A DNA stretch of 64,000 nt from Atrichornis clamosus (Eukaryota > Chordata > Aves > Passeriformes > Menuridae): positions 186,001 through 250,000 of the forward strand of contig WBMZ01009012.1 in the NCBI GenBank assembly GCA_013400975.1, written 5' to 3'. This document shows positions 1-12,562 of the stretch, one piece after another. Within the stretch, counting starts at the first letter, position 1. Every line of letters starts with the position of its first letter. The notes under the pieces were generated by a model. It did not search any database and was not told the origin of the DNA. It worked only from the letters and a program-made list of their open reading frames with translations. The translations under genes were made by a program, and so were the position numbers.

Positions 1-68
1 AATGTATATCAGAAGCATTACTTCTTTGTGCAAGATGATTGCAAGCAGTTTAAGCCGAAGAGGAGAAA
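1..68 (+). CDS. Possible 3' end of a coding exon, cut by the window edge
   Basis: Frame 1 is open from the first base through 22 codons. It encodes a basic segment beginning NVYQKHYFFVQDDCKQ and ending in a Lys/Arg-rich run. At 69-74 there is a strong splice-donor sequence (GTGAGT after AAA), which would end the exon two bases into a codon. Alternatively the frame reads on to a TGA at 70-72, so this could be the C-terminus of a protein with a basic tail, with an AATAAA at 402-407 as a possible poly(A) signal. The codons look more protein-like than the flanking DNA. I do not recognise the protein. Frame 2 is also open here, so the coding call rests on the donor and on residue composition only. 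The part upstream of the window would decide it. Confidence 0.27.
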
Positions 69-72
69 GTGA

Positions 73-3000
73 GTCTTCCCACTCATTATCTGTAATTTTC
101 TTTTGATTTGTTTTGATTCATCTTAATGGGGAGGGAACACCATGTAGGTGTGGGCGTAGGTGATGGGGTGGGTAAATTTTATGGGGAAGGAGCTGAGTAA
201 GCAAGTTTGAAATTACCTCTCAAAATGACTCTTCATACAAATTTGAGGAGGCAATCAGACACTTATTTCAGAATTCTTTGACAAATCCCCATGCTCTGCT
301 TAACAAAATTGTGAAAGCAAAGGATGGTGGAGCCAAAATTAAATGGTCATGCCAGCTCCTTCTGCATAGGAATTTATTTTTTTACTATGAAATCTGTTGT
401 CAATAAAAATCATATGTCTTCTAGCCCAGAAGGCCACATGCACCATGCGTTTTTGCTCACATCTAAGGCTATTGACTCACCTCACAGAAGCCATCTCACA
501 GTATTATCAGGGTTTCCCTGGGCTGGCCCAGAGCCCTTGAGGCTGAGGGTTCAGTACAGAAAGGAAGGATAAATACTGTAGAGCAAGTTTATGGGTGGAA
601 GAGGGCTTTCATCCATCCCATCTGTTCATGGTACCATAAGGAACACAGCTAAATGTCAACAAGCAGCTCTAACTTTTCCACAGTCCACAGCATGATAACC
701 CAGAAAAGAAAAGGGGTTCAGGAATAGGATTTACAGGAAAATGCCTCAGCAAAATGTCTATATTAAAATCACATGGTCACAAAGCTGAAGGGACTGGAGA
801 ACTGAAAGGAGGGTGAAAAATTTCTTAAAAGTAAGCAGGTGTTTGAAAGTTCATTAAGGTATTAACAGGTTGTCACAAGTCCTACAAATGCCACCCAATC
901 AGCAGAAGAAACCTATGAAAATTCTGCAGGGGGAACTCAAGAGCTTCTTTCAGTGGAAGGAAATAATCTGGCCTATAATTAAGTTTTCATCTCCTATTAC
1001 TTATCCAAAATCATAGCATCTCATCCAACATCTACCTTGCCGACGCTGTTTATTTAGTTAGTTCATTATATTTCTCTATAATTTGTTGCAGTTGAGCTGA
1101 ACACAATGGCTTAGAAAAACACCATTCCAAACACTTTCATCATCACAACTTTCTAAATGTCCCAGCCCTGCTTGTTGCCAAGCAGAGAAAGAAGCATTGC
1201 CATTTCTGTCACACTTGACTGCAGTCCTTTGCCCCTAAAATTCCACCCACATTTGCTCTGGAACCTGCTTTTCGTTCATCCTCCGTCAGTCTTCAGACAA
1301 GATGAATGTGGAGGGCAAAGGAAGACCTAAGGAGATGCATAGCTGTGAAACGTAAAAGAGAAAGAGATGAGTGACAGAAAGATAGTGACCTGCATCTGAC
1401 ACACCCTGCTTTTCTAGATTGTAGTTTCACATTATTCTTTGTAAGCTGTATGTTGTTTTCTTGACTGGGACTGTGACCGTGTTTTGCATGATGTGGTAAT
1501 AAAGCTTCAGTTACAACAGGTATGAGGCCATTAGGCAAGACTGAAAAGGGTCTCTGATCAGTTACAATCAACAAAACTTGAATGAGTCTTAATTTATTGT
1601 GGATGAAACTGTGCCAGGACCTGCATCATGTATGTGCATCAGTTAGACATGCACAGACCTGTGACAGGCTTCTACACAGCAGTAAATACCATCCATGAGC
1701 AATAAAACCAGGGAGACCTGGCAGTTCAGGTCCTGTGTGCCGTGCTGATGATTGGAGACAGCCATCTTAGTATGAAAAACAACAGAATAATGAGGATCAG
1801 CAGGTCTGATTCTGATTTCAATTATATTTATGTAACCCAGGAGTGACTCCACCAAGATGTGGAGCAGTAATGGTGGATATGCAGTGGCAGGCCAAGATTC
1901 TGTCTTAGGTAAATAGGCTTCATCCGTAACACTGCCAAGGTATTGTAGACAGTTCAGTAATTGGAGATGTGACAGCAGCATGGCCACATTCTAGCCAGCT
2001 TCAAGAGTATGGCAGGGAATCTGCACTGTGAAGGATATGGAAGGAGCTCCATATGTGTTTTGGAAGGAAGAAGCAAGAGCTTAAACCACCGTATCTTCCT
2101 GGCAATTGTCAGCGCTAGATGAAAGCTGGTTTCAGTACATCTCACACGCTGCAATCGCAGCTCTGAGCACAGTGTGTGCAAAGTGCTGGAGGCTGGCAGA
2201 CATAAGCTGCCCTTACCGTAAATCTTAGCAAAGAAATGCACTTCTTTAAGGTACACTCCAGGTAATTCCCAAGAAGGTTGAGGTATTGCAGATGAGAAAT
2301 CTTTCCACAGATATAGAAGGACTATTTTTTTTCTTCTTTTTTCCCTTTTCTCTGGCAATCAGATGAATCGAGGGATGGTTTTGATTCAGAATCTGGAGCA
2401 GATATGGGGAGAATTGATTCATGATCCTTTTCTTTTTTTTTCACTTTTAATGGGCTGACAGACTCTGCTTCAGGCCTGTGTTCCAAAGGCCTGATCCAAA
2501 ACCCACTAAAGTCAATTCTTGTAGAGTGCAGTGTGCTGTGAATTTGGCTGTAAAGCCATAGTCAACTACCACTCTGTAACAAAACATGAAATATCAATTT
2601 ATCTTTTAATTACCACAACTATTAAACAATCCCTAAAAAAACTACCATGCTTTCTTCCTGCCAAAGCTTCCTGTCCCCTGTTCTGTACCTTACTTTTCAG
2701 CAGTTTGGCACTCCCCACTCTCAAATAACCTGGCATCTGTCCTTGCCCCGTGGCAGGAATGCTTGCCTGGTCCCATGCTGTGCTCTTTGTCTCATTTTTT
2801 CTCTTAGCACTCGTCCCAGACAAGCTCACGTGAGCCGCTGAAATGAACAGGTTGGACTGTGTAACAGAAAAGGAAAATGTAAGCAACCAAGATGTTCCTG
2901 TAGCAGGAACATTTTCTCTCATCTTCTCCTGTTGCAAAAATCTTTGGCATTTATATGCACGCACACACACACCCACCCTGCCCATGCTTTACTGTCCTCT

Positions 3001-3468
3001 TTGCTGTAATGACTGCATAATATTGAAAACTCCTGAGGGCAGGGTCCTGGTGCATGGCTTGCTCTCAAAAGCGTCATGCACGCCTGGGCTGTTGTTTTAA
3101 TGATCAAGGTAAGGCTACCAGTCAACATACCACACTGAATAGGCACCTGGTCTGTAAAGTCAGAGCTTTCAAATGTCCTTTTGAAAATCCCACTTCATTA
3201 GAACAGTAGAGGTGTTTGTGTACATTTAAACTTGTAGCCCTAGGACTGTGCAAATAAGCTCTATCAGCTGAGCTTCTGAATTGAAACTTTTTGGTGTAGA
3301 AACATCTCAGTTTGAATAAAAAAGGAATTAGAATAATCTAATTGATCTTGCTGGAATGAAAACCTGTAAATGTGATTTCATTCAACAGGAAATGTTGCAT
3401 TTGACTGAAAATGTTACATTTCACTTTCGGAAATTTTGAAAGATTCAAAGGAACTGAAGAGGCCAGAT
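73..3468. other. Unannotated AT-rich non-coding stretch
   Basis: There is no supportable gene. Open frames on the minus strand at 1643-1987 and 1954-2358 reach 114 and 134 codons but show no domain, no splice context and no biased composition. A short CA/GCAC-rich microsatellite-like tract lies near 2958-2972, and a degraded repeat-like motif lies near 2486-2520 (listed separately). The stretch is otherwise unique-looking sequence. Confidence 0.6.
2486..2520 (+). repeat. Possible relic of an ancient amniote repeat
   Basis: The stretch reads as a GGCCTGATCCAAA block followed by CCCACTAAAGTCAATT. This resembles a motif I know from dispersed repeats in turtle, crocodilian and bird DNA (GGCCTGATCCAAAGCCCATTGAAGTCAATG type). 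I do not know the exact family name. The match is short and degraded, so it is only a candidate. Confidence 0.35.
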
Positions 3469-3680
3469 CACAGAATCCTAGAATTCTTGAGATTGGAAAG
3501 AACCTCTAGAGATCATCTGTTTCACCCTACCCCTGCTCAAGCAGGGTTATCAAGAGCTAGTTGCCCAAGACCGTGTCCAGGCAGCCTTTAAATATCTCCA
3601 AGGATAGAAATTCAGCAATCTCTTTGGGCAACCTGTGCCAGCACTCAGTCACCCTCACTTAAAATTGAAATACTTTTTAA
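3469..3680 (-). mobile_element. CR1 LINE 3'-end fragment (older, truncated)
   Basis: The fragment starts with the reverse complement of the CR1 3' terminus (CACAGAATCCTAGAATTC). It then follows the avian CR1 3' region: a diverged TTGGAA..ACCTCTAGAGATCA block, a CTGCTCAAGCAGGGTTA block, a GTGTCCAGGCAGCCTTTAAATA block, and a GGGCAACCTGTGCCAGC block. Similarity fades near 3660-3680. It belongs to the same older type as the copy at 12145 but is shorter. It holds no reverse-transcriptase sequence and is a dead 5'-truncated insertion. Confidence 0.9.
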
Positions 3681-6600
3681 AGTATTATATTTAGATTAAT
3701 AAACACTTTACAGCTGGATGTGTCAGTATCCTTCTCCCTTAAAACACCAGGACAAAACCTGGAAGGGAAGTTTTAATGTCCATCTCTCTCTCTCTCTCTC
3801 TCTCTCACCAGCAGTGACTAACCAGTTGTCTATGAGGATATCCTGAGATAGCATACTTCAGTACCTTTACTTTGCTCAGTAACTTGGCCTTCACTAGAGC
3901 AGCACTGAAGGCCACTCTCCATTTCCCAGTAGACTGGCCTCATTGTCATGGCTCTGAAGCCATTTCACTCCCTTGTGACATGACTGTGTAAGTACTCTGG
4001 CATAAACAGAACAGCTCCTAAAGGAGAGACATACCTTGGTATATTTATAACCTCCTGGTTAACAGCGACTTGAGAGGTGGAATGTGTTAGTGCAGGTCTA
4101 AAGTCTCCACTGGTTCAAGGCAAAGGTTCATATGTGAGAACTTTAACCCAGGAGGTGTTTTGTAGGTATTTTGTGGAAGAGGCTGCTCTGTCTCCTCCTC
4201 TTTGAGCTATCTCATTTCTTATAAAACATTCAGATAGTCATGGAGGAAGAGTGTGAAGAATGACTCCTGACACGCTAGTTAAAACATTCTCCTGGAAGGT
4301 GTGACATGGAGGACACTCAACCCTGCTCCAATTAATGCTTAATTATTTACACAAAGATGACAGTGTAAACAAGAATAAAAGCCTAGCCGTCAGCCCCTGT
4401 CTCCTGAATTAACTGAGAGGTAGCAGGTGAAGAGAAGGAGGAGGTGGAAGATCAGATTCCCCTGCCTGCACCACCATCTCCCATGGATTACATTTCTTCC
4501 TGCTAAAGCTGGGTAACCCGGGAACTCTTCCCCCATCAGCTCTGTGACCCCAGCCGTCTACTTCTGACACTATTCACAGCAGTCAACATCAACCCACAAA
4601 TAGTTTCACGCTGACAAAAAATTGCCCAACGTATTGAGTCTTCACCAGAAAAAATTCACCAGCTCTGCAGAAGCATTTGCAGCCAAACAGCCACCCACGC
4701 ACATCCATCACGCACCTCCATCTTTCGGAGTTCCCTTCAGACTGCTGGAGCAGGCCAGGTAGCTTTATCTCCACACTCTTTTAAGGTGCTGCTGTCAGAC
4801 TGCCAGGCATTTTAAGGTGCTTTGACTGCAGTGTCTAATTTACCTGCGAAGCGTTTGCACAATGCCAAGCACAATGGGGTCCTGACTCTGGCAAGTGTGC
4901 CCAGACACCGCTATCATTAACTATAATTATGGCTGATTACCCAAATCACAATTCACGTCATGGGGGAGGCTCTTCCCAGTGCTCAGAGGCCCCAGGGCTT
5001 CACCTGAGCACCCAGACAGGGCACCCCAGGCCACCAGCCCTGCTCCCCATGGCAGGGGCAGCCAGAGGCTGGTGGGCAGCTGACAAGGTGACCCCTGCTT
5101 CTGAGGGAGGAAGCAGAGGCTCATGCCTTATCCTCTGCCTGCGGCCCTTGCACATCTAATGGCAGCTCTGCCATATTCTTGCAGTATTTCCCTCAGGGCT
5201 CATTGGTAGGCAGCAGAAGTCAAGTTGTTGTGTCAGGGCCTGTGCAGTTGCCCTGTGGCAACCTAGAGGCTGCTGCCAATGTCTGCCAGTGTTGCCACGT
5301 CTTTCCCATGTCAGAAGGCATCAGGGACTTGGGGACTGTACATGTGTCTTCTCTTGGGACAGGCTTATTAGAACAAAGGGAGAACTACAAAATGCTGGCT
5401 GCTTCCATCTACTAGGCCTTAATTTTGGCATATGCAAATTAGTAAGTGCAGCTTATTGGAGAAAGTATAGAGACGAAAATGATAGCTGCTCATTTTCACG
5501 TACTTAATTAAGTTGACTCTGATAATTGCCACTCTGTACGTTTTAACTCTGTAAGAGCAACACATAGCCTGTGCACATATGGTAGCAAATATTTCAGAGA
5601 CTGAGTCAGTAGGTGTACACCAAGCTGTTCTACATATATTTATCTGGACTTTGAAATATGCTATTTTTCAAGGCACTCCATGCACCTCCCTGCTATTCTA
5701 CTTGTCCAGTGTCGTACTCCTGCCAGTTCTGACCTTGTCTTTTCCACTGCACTAATGAGAAAAAAAATCAAATAGAAAACATTGTCTAAAGTAAAGTCTA
5801 GGCTAGCAGATGTAACTCTCAAAGGCATAGCTGTTTTAGGCTGGGATGATTCTCTAAGCATCATTCAAATGATTTTACAAAGAAAGTCAAGCTTTATCTT
5901 CCAGGTGGAGAAACAGTGGCAGATGGCAGATCTGGGAGCAGGACATGGGCTCTGCAAGTTTTAGCATGGCAGACAAGCAGGAGAGAATCATGTAAGACCT
6001 CACCTGTCTGGTCTGTGAAGGTTCATCCCTCAAATTCTACCGTATCATTGCTGTTACTCTCATCTACACTGTTAAGTGTAGGTATTTTGAAAGCTCTCAG
6101 TGACATTTTCCATTATGTTATCTAAGACTTTGCTGATATTTTTTCTTTTATCAAAGTTCATCTTTTGAAATTTATATAAAATGGTGCTGTGTAATACTTT
6201 GAGCAGCAAACTGTGAAAACTGCAGCAAACCAAAGCTGCAAGTCTGTGATTTCAGTTCTGGTAGTGGAATAATGTATTTTGCCCTTGGACAAGGCCTCAT
6301 TAGTTATGGTTGCTGTGGCACTGGGATGTACCCAGCACTTCTTCCAACAGAGACTGGAGTGTTTTTAAAATTAACATTGCAGAAAAGCACAACAGCACTG
6401 AAGATTTGAAATTTTAGAGTTCAGCAAAAACATTTTGATCTCCTTCCATGTGATTTTTACATCTTCTTTACCCACTCTTAAATATTTTGCTGATATTGTG
6501 AATTTAGAATAACTCATTTCCAAATTTATGCCATGAGACTGTTTTACGCTTGCCTCACACACTTTCCACACACCACAAAACCAGGCCATTGGACTCTTTT

Positions 6601-9206
6601 TGTTTCGTGTATCCACCTAAGCAACTCTTAAAGTCATACCAAGGTTGTTCACAAATTCTTTCAAGATCTCATATCCTTACCTTGTACACACATAGCACTG
6701 AACAGGCAATTTCCCTTTAAATGGTTTTGGATAATTTTTTAATCAGAAAAATATTTATTTGAAATCTTTTTCAGTGGAAGAATTTTCCTGCTGAACAAGT
6801 AGACCTTTTTCCAAAGTTGACAAGAGCCTTCCATTTTAACATGTATAAAGAGGCATTTATTTTTCACTTAGAAATTGCTCTCAGTGTAGAATTTTACACT
6901 AAAAAATAAAGTTTAAAGTAGAAAAGTTTGAAGTAATCTTTTTAACTTCATTTTAATGAAATGTCCGTCTTGCTTGATGAAATGTTTTGCCTTGATGCAT
7001 ATTTTCCTGATTAGTCTCCTGAGTTTCCTTCCAAGAGGACATCTTTTTTGTCATTGGTTAGGCAAGGAAAAAATGTTGAAATTTCAAAAACTCTCTGTGA
7101 ACAATAAAGCCCTTTCTCATTTTCCTCAGCTGCTAAATACTTTGTTAGCCTAGGAGGGGGCAGTGATGTACATAGGTGGCATTCCTGCAGCGAACTCAAG
7201 AGAGAAGCTGACTTTGCTAGCTCTGCTGTGTGGACCCAGACCTGACACCTCCACCGGGCTCAGCCCCTCTGTGCAATGGGCTGGGGTTAGCCACAGGGAG
7301 CAGAGGCTGTGCAGAAGTGGGGACTGTGGTCCCTGGGCGGTACCCGGGAATGTGGCTCACGGCAGATGAATCACTCAAACCTTTCTTCCAGTTCTACACT
7401 CTTTCCTCTTTAGGCCAAAAAAGCAGAGTTCTCCTGAACATGACAAAATGTTGACAGATGTAATGTAGATTTCGCGATAGAATTTATTGATCTCCCAACC
7501 ATCACCATTCAATGGACAGACCAGAATATGAAATGCAGAGCAGCAAAAAACACTCTGAAGGTCTATCTACAGTGACACAGAGAAAGGTTCATTTATATTC
7601 TTCTGAGTTTCGTGAACAGAGTGTACACATCTACCTTAAAAGAGAAGCAGCAGATGAGATGTTTTGTCAGCCTCTTTCCCTCAGCATTTAATCTTAAGGT
7701 CAATTTTTTTTAGGTCGCTCTTGCTCATAGCAGAAGACATCATAATCCAACTTTTCTCTGAACAAGGAGAAAAGAATTGTCTCTACTAAAGTACCAATTC
7801 TCTTGGTAAATGCATTATGTAGTACTTTCAATATGTTTATATACTAATTACCAAAAAAAAAAATTAAAATGAAAATTTTAAAATGGCACTATGCTATCAA
7901 GAGCCATAAAATGACCTAACTTGTTGGTATAGCTCTGCTGTCTGTTTTGATTTTCAAAGCCATGTTTTCTCAGTAAAGCCTTCAAGCGTCCAGCATTACA
8001 GATGTTTATAATTACAGGCAACTGAATGAGAAAAGCAGGCTTTTTTTACCAATCAGGATTTTAGCGCGCCCCACATCCCATCAGGTACCACAGGTATTGC
8101 TGGACGTACAGCATCGGCATCACTCCCATTCAAGGAAGGAAGGACATCAAGTCTGGGACGCCACTGGGCATGTGCCAGCACCACACAGTCTCATACGCTG
8201 TCCCAGGGCAGGTTGCAGGAAACGGGACAAGGCAGCCCAGGCTCCCTGCTTGCAGGCTGACTGAGCAAAGCTGGAGTGTCCTGTGCAGAGGTTGGGCCCA
8301 CCTGGAAATTTTGACTTTTCTGCAGTAAAGCCACAGCAGCCAAGCAAGCCCTGCTTGCCCTCTTTTTGCCTGGAAGGCTCAGACAAATGTTCCCTGCTCA
8401 TGAACACATCAATTCACGAGGAGCCAACCCTTTCCAGAGGGATGCTCCCCAGAGATCTAGAGGACACACACTCTCAGTGGATCACCTGATCCACAGGAGA
8501 CCTGATGAACGTGCTAAGCATGTGTCAGCCATCTGTGTGGTACATGTGCAGCTGATACAGTGCATCCCAGCTGTGTCAGGCTTGTGTGCATATATTACAT
8601 AGTACTCAAACCCTTATTTCTCCATGAGGTTTTCCAGGAAGAGCTTTGGGTATCCTACAATTAAAAACTCACTCTGAGTACAAAATAGTCTAAACTTGAA
8701 GAAGGTCTAGAAGAAGTCAAAGCATGTTGGCAAAATGGTGTTTTGATGTATTGTCTTCCTGCTGGATATGTGCCACAAGAACATATGTGCAAAGATTGAC
8801 AGTCTTCCTTCATGACAAACTGAAGTTGTTCCAGCATTTCAAAGTACAATTGTATATCAGCATGGCAGTATGCTTGTCTTCCCTGTTAGGAAGACTATTT
8901 ACCCTTTTGTGGACTAAAAACTAAAAGACTCTGATTCTATTGTCATTTATGACATAATAAATCAGCTGTAACTGAAGAACAATGAATACAGTATATATTC
9001 TCAAACAAACTTGCTTGAGAAAGCAACCTCACAGGGTGTCTCTCTTTCTAAGACTGAAGGGTCTCACAAGGAAGACCTGAAGTAGACCAGTATTAGCTGG
9101 AAAAATATACAAGGAAAGTATTGCTGCACACCTTTCTCACCTCATTTTAAAGCAATCATCCAAAATTGACAGGTGAATTATGCCCTAAAAGTGTCAAACA
9201 AAATAA
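3681..9206. other. Unannotated non-coding stretch with GC-richer patches
   Basis: No gene is recognised. Apart from the TC microsatellite at 3783, I see GC-richer patches at about 4930-5160, 7210-7370 and 8090-8480. These keep short open frames on both strands at once, as expected for GC-rich DNA with few stops. An A-run lies near 7853-7862. The rest is AT-rich and shows nothing I can name. Confidence 0.6.
3783..3806 (+). repeat. (TC)12 microsatellite
   Basis: There are twelve uninterrupted TC dinucleotides, bounded by CA on the left and ACCAGC on the right. It is about 100 bases downstream of the end of the CR1 fragment at 3469-3680. It is likely polymorphic in length. Confidence 0.97.
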
Positions 9207-9700
9207 GGATGTGGACCTGATGGAATAAGTCCAGACGAGGGACACAAAGATGACCACAGGGCTGGAGCCCCTCTCCTATGAAGACAGACTGAGAGACTTC
9301 AGGTTGCTGCAAACCTAAAACAACTTCTCCAGGTTGTTCAGCCTGGAGAAAACAAAGTTGCGAGGAGACCTTACCGCACCTTCCAGTGCCTGAAGGGAAC
9401 CCACAGGAAAGCTGAAGAGGGACTTTTTGCAAGGGCGTGTAGTGATACAACAAGAGAGAATGCCTTCAAACTGAAAGAAGACAGGTTTAGGAAGAAATTC
9501 TTTACTGTGAGGGTGAGGAGACACTGGAACAGATTGCTCAGAGAAGTTGTGAATGACCCATCCCTGGAAGTGTTCAAGGCCAGTTTGGATGGGGCTTTGA
9601 ACAACCTGGTCTAGTGGAAGGTGTCGCAGCCCATGGTAGGGGAGTTGGAACTAGATGATCTTTAAGGTCTCTTCCAACCCAAACCATTCTATGATTTTTT
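9207..9700 (+). mobile_element. CR1 LINE 3'-end fragment (plus orientation)
   Basis: About 490 bases match the avian CR1 3' region from the end of ORF2 through the 3' UTR. The blocks, in order, are GACCTGATGGAATAAGTCCAG, a GTTGTTCAGCCTGGAGAA block, a GAGGAGACCTTACCGC block, a TGCAAGGGCGTGTAGTGAT block, an AGGAAGAAATTCTTTACTGT block, a GGAAGTGTTCAAGGCCAG block, and the terminal GAACTAGATGATCTTTAAGG block ending in CCATTCTATGATT. The 3' end lies at about 9700. The copy is 5'-truncated and carries many substitutions and small indels, so it is non-autonomous and inactive. Minus-strand open frames across 9178-9604 are its antisense shadows. Confidence 0.97.
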
Positions 9701-12144
9701 ATCCATCGCTCTCATAAAGGGTCTCAAGCCGAAATGTAATTCCTTACACGGTACATAACTCTATTTGGTCAATCCAGTGTAAGCTGGCTCTGAACTTCCA
9801 TTGAAAGTTTTGCTTTTCTTATCAGTGTAACCAGGACCCATTTCCTTGGAGTCATTAAAATTTTGGTGAGGTGAATCTGCTCACTTCCCTCTAGGCCAAG
9901 CAGCCCCATTGTTGACCTCAGTGGCTAATGTAGATAAGGCAGAACTGGGTGCCATGGAGAGAAGAGGAGAGAGGAGAAATCAACCTGTGGTAAACTGTCT
10001 TCTTTTATAATGCCCAAAAATGATGTGTAAAGGCTGATTTAACGGAATGTATCTTACTGTGGCCTGAAAGAGTATGGATGTGAAAGTATTGCTCATACAG
10101 TTTATCCACTGTGTGAATTATCTGTTATGAAAAAAACGCATTTGGAAAAGAGTAGCTTCAACTGAGTCCAGCTGTGTAAAAGCTAAGCATTTAGTCCAGA
10201 TCAGGCGTATTGGCTCCCAGCATTTCCAGCAGGGACACTTCCAGAGTGCAATTCCTCCCAACCTAAGGATAGATTCTTCCTATATGTGGGAAGAAAAATA
10301 ATCTTTCGCTATCTTGCTTCTTCTGATCAGATACAGAAATTACATCATCATTCTGTGCCTGAGCAAGATCACTCTCCTCTTCCTCTGCCTATTATCTATA
10401 AATATTCAGGACTGTTAAACAGAAATCTCAGGGCTATGACCAATCAAATTATCTTAAAGAGGTACATGATACAATTTGAGTCTAACCTCAGTGCTCACGT
10501 GCCCAGCACTGTGGCACATTTGTGCCATCTGAGCACCTTTTTTAGTGCCACCAATCCAAGCAAGGCAGTAGTGTGTGTTGGTAGCACAGTTACTTCCTGT
10601 GTAACTCTAAGGCAGGGGGAGGACAGCGTTAAATTCCATTGTCTATTCCTGGAGAGCTGCCAAAGGGAGCTGTGAAAAGGTCTTGGGATCAGCCTGAGTC
10701 TGCACAGCCCTGGGTGAGGTGGGTGCACTTTATCTGTTGATGCACAAACTCACAAACAGAAAACTGACTGATGTAAATCCTCCTCTGCACTGAACTTGTA
10801 ATAACTAATCCTGTTTCAGAGTGGAGGCACATTTTAACTTCTAAAAGAGAAAATTTAAAGCCTCAGGTCTTCAGAATATCAAAATGTATGCTACGTTTTT
10901 GTGTCATTCTTTTAAAAAACAAACACAATGTACAAGACAGATGGGACTAAGATAGCCTTGCAGTACAAAGCAAGGCCAAAAGAAGTCTGCCTCATGAACT
11001 GTAAGTTTTTTATTTCCTATTTTCTATAACATTATATTAACATTGGTTTTCTTAAGTTTATTCTACTCTGCTTAAATAAATAAATAAACTAAAAACCAAA
11101 CCAAACCAAAAAACCCCACCTGCTGCAGGTATCTTCCAGGCAAAAATCCAGCACTAGAGCTGTGATGGAAGCTAGTATCATTGTTAGGCTGCATGGTCCG
11201 TCACAGCCAGGTTCTCAAGATTCTCATAAAAATCTGGGAGCTGCTTTCATTATGCTCAAGTGTGTGCATACATGCAAAGCACATTTGCATCACAGGGAGC
11301 AGTGAATGGTAGGCACGTAATAGCACAAGAAAAAGATATAGATATACCCCACTGCAGCAAGAAACAGTTATGATTGCTTAATGAAGAGGCTAACAGTTCT
11401 CTATGTGACTTGTGATTCTTTCTGCCTTGGCAAAAGTGACTTTAAAGCTTTCTTTTTTAATTGTCATGTGATTTGGAATTTGTGTATGTGCAGACCTCCA
11501 ATAATTACATAATGGATGCATCAGTAATGGAATAAAGAGAAAGGCAATTAGTTCTGATTAAAAGATCCTAGTCTCTTTTAATGTCATTGGTAGGACATAT
11601 GTCAACATTCAGCAACTATTTTTTTTATTTCCTCTTATTCTTTTTTTTTCCAGAGAAGTAGATTTACCATGCTGGATTACATCATTTTCACATACATTCC
11701 ACATATGGCTCTTCCAAAAATTATAAACACAGATGCAGAATCATAGCTTGTTTGGCTCCAGCCCCTGAGAGTGACACCCATTCAACCACTAGCTGCAAAA
11801 GAGCTGTGCTGCAAAACTGACGTAATGTGCCAAGAGGAATTGTTTCCACTGGGAAGCAGAACTGAAGTGATTCCAGGGTTCTTGTTTGTTTATGTACTTT
11901 GTCTACTAAGGCAAAAGGTCAGAATAGATAGTATCCTTCTGAACAAGTACCACTGGCCTAAGTAGCCATTGGATTCAAATGTCCTTGTGGCAGTCAGAGA
12001 CTTCTGAGTGTCTTGTTAAGAAATGTGGACAATTACAACATTCCTGTAAGCATGTGAAACAGATTCTCTTTTCCCATTTTCTTACCCAATAGCTGCTTGA
12101 GATATTCCAAATGCTTCAAAATCAAATAATGGCTGCAGTTTTTT
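9701..12144. other. Unannotated AT-rich non-coding stretch
   Basis: There is no supportable gene. A 129-codon plus-strand open frame at 10286-10675 has no recognisable domain or splice context. The only structured element is the simple-repeat cluster at 11073-11117. Confidence 0.6.
11073..11117 (+). repeat. (AAAT)n followed by an AAACC-rich low-complexity tract
   Basis: About four AAAT units (11073-11088) run into a CCAAA-type repeat and then an A-run with CCCC. This composite A-rich tract is simple-sequence DNA. It has no attached SINE or LINE body that I can see. Confidence 0.85.
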
Positions 12145-12562
12145 CACAGAATCCCAAAATCTGAGGTTGGAAGGGACCTCTGGAGATCACCTGGTCCAAC
12201 TCCTTGCTCATGCAGGGTTACCTAGAGCAGATTGCCCACAGCCGTGTCCAGACAGCTTTTGAATAACTCCAAGGACAGTGACTCCACACCTCTGGGCATC
12301 CTGTGCCAGTGCTTTGTCACTCTCACAGTAACAAAGTGTTTCCTAATATTCAGGTGGAGCTGCCTGTGTTTCAATTTGTGTCTGTTGCCTCTGGTCCTGT
12401 CTTCTGAGCACCCCTGAAAAGAGCCTGGCTCCTTTTTCTTTGCATCTCCCCTTCAGGTATTTATATAAATTGATAAGATACACCTGATCTAGATGGAACA
12501 GACAGCACTCTCTGCCTTTTGTCATTGGAGAGATGCTGCAGTCCCTGCTTTAGCAGAGATGT
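12145..12562 (-). mobile_element. CR1 LINE 3'-end fragment (older type)
   Basis: The fragment starts at the reversed CR1 3' terminus (CACAGAATCCCAAAATCTGA). It continues with the GTTGGAAGGGACCTCTGGAG block, a CCGTGTCCAGACAGCTTTTGAATA block, a TCCTGTGCCAGTGCTTTGTCAC block, a TTCAGGTATTTATATAAATTG block, and a GGAGAGATGCTGCAGTCCCT block. The order and spacing match the avian CR1 3' region over about 415 bases. It is the same older type as the copy at 3469 and extends much further. It has no coding capacity. The 62-codon open frame at 12232-12417 lies wholly inside it and is not a gene. Confidence 0.97.

Noticed and set aside
1954..2358. 134-codon open frame on the minus strand, the longest in the window
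   Set aside because: No domain, no signal peptide, random-looking composition and no splice context. Frames of this length are expected by chance in 64 kb.
9178..9604. Overlapping minus-strand open frames
   Set aside because: They are antisense to the CR1 fragment at 9207-9700.
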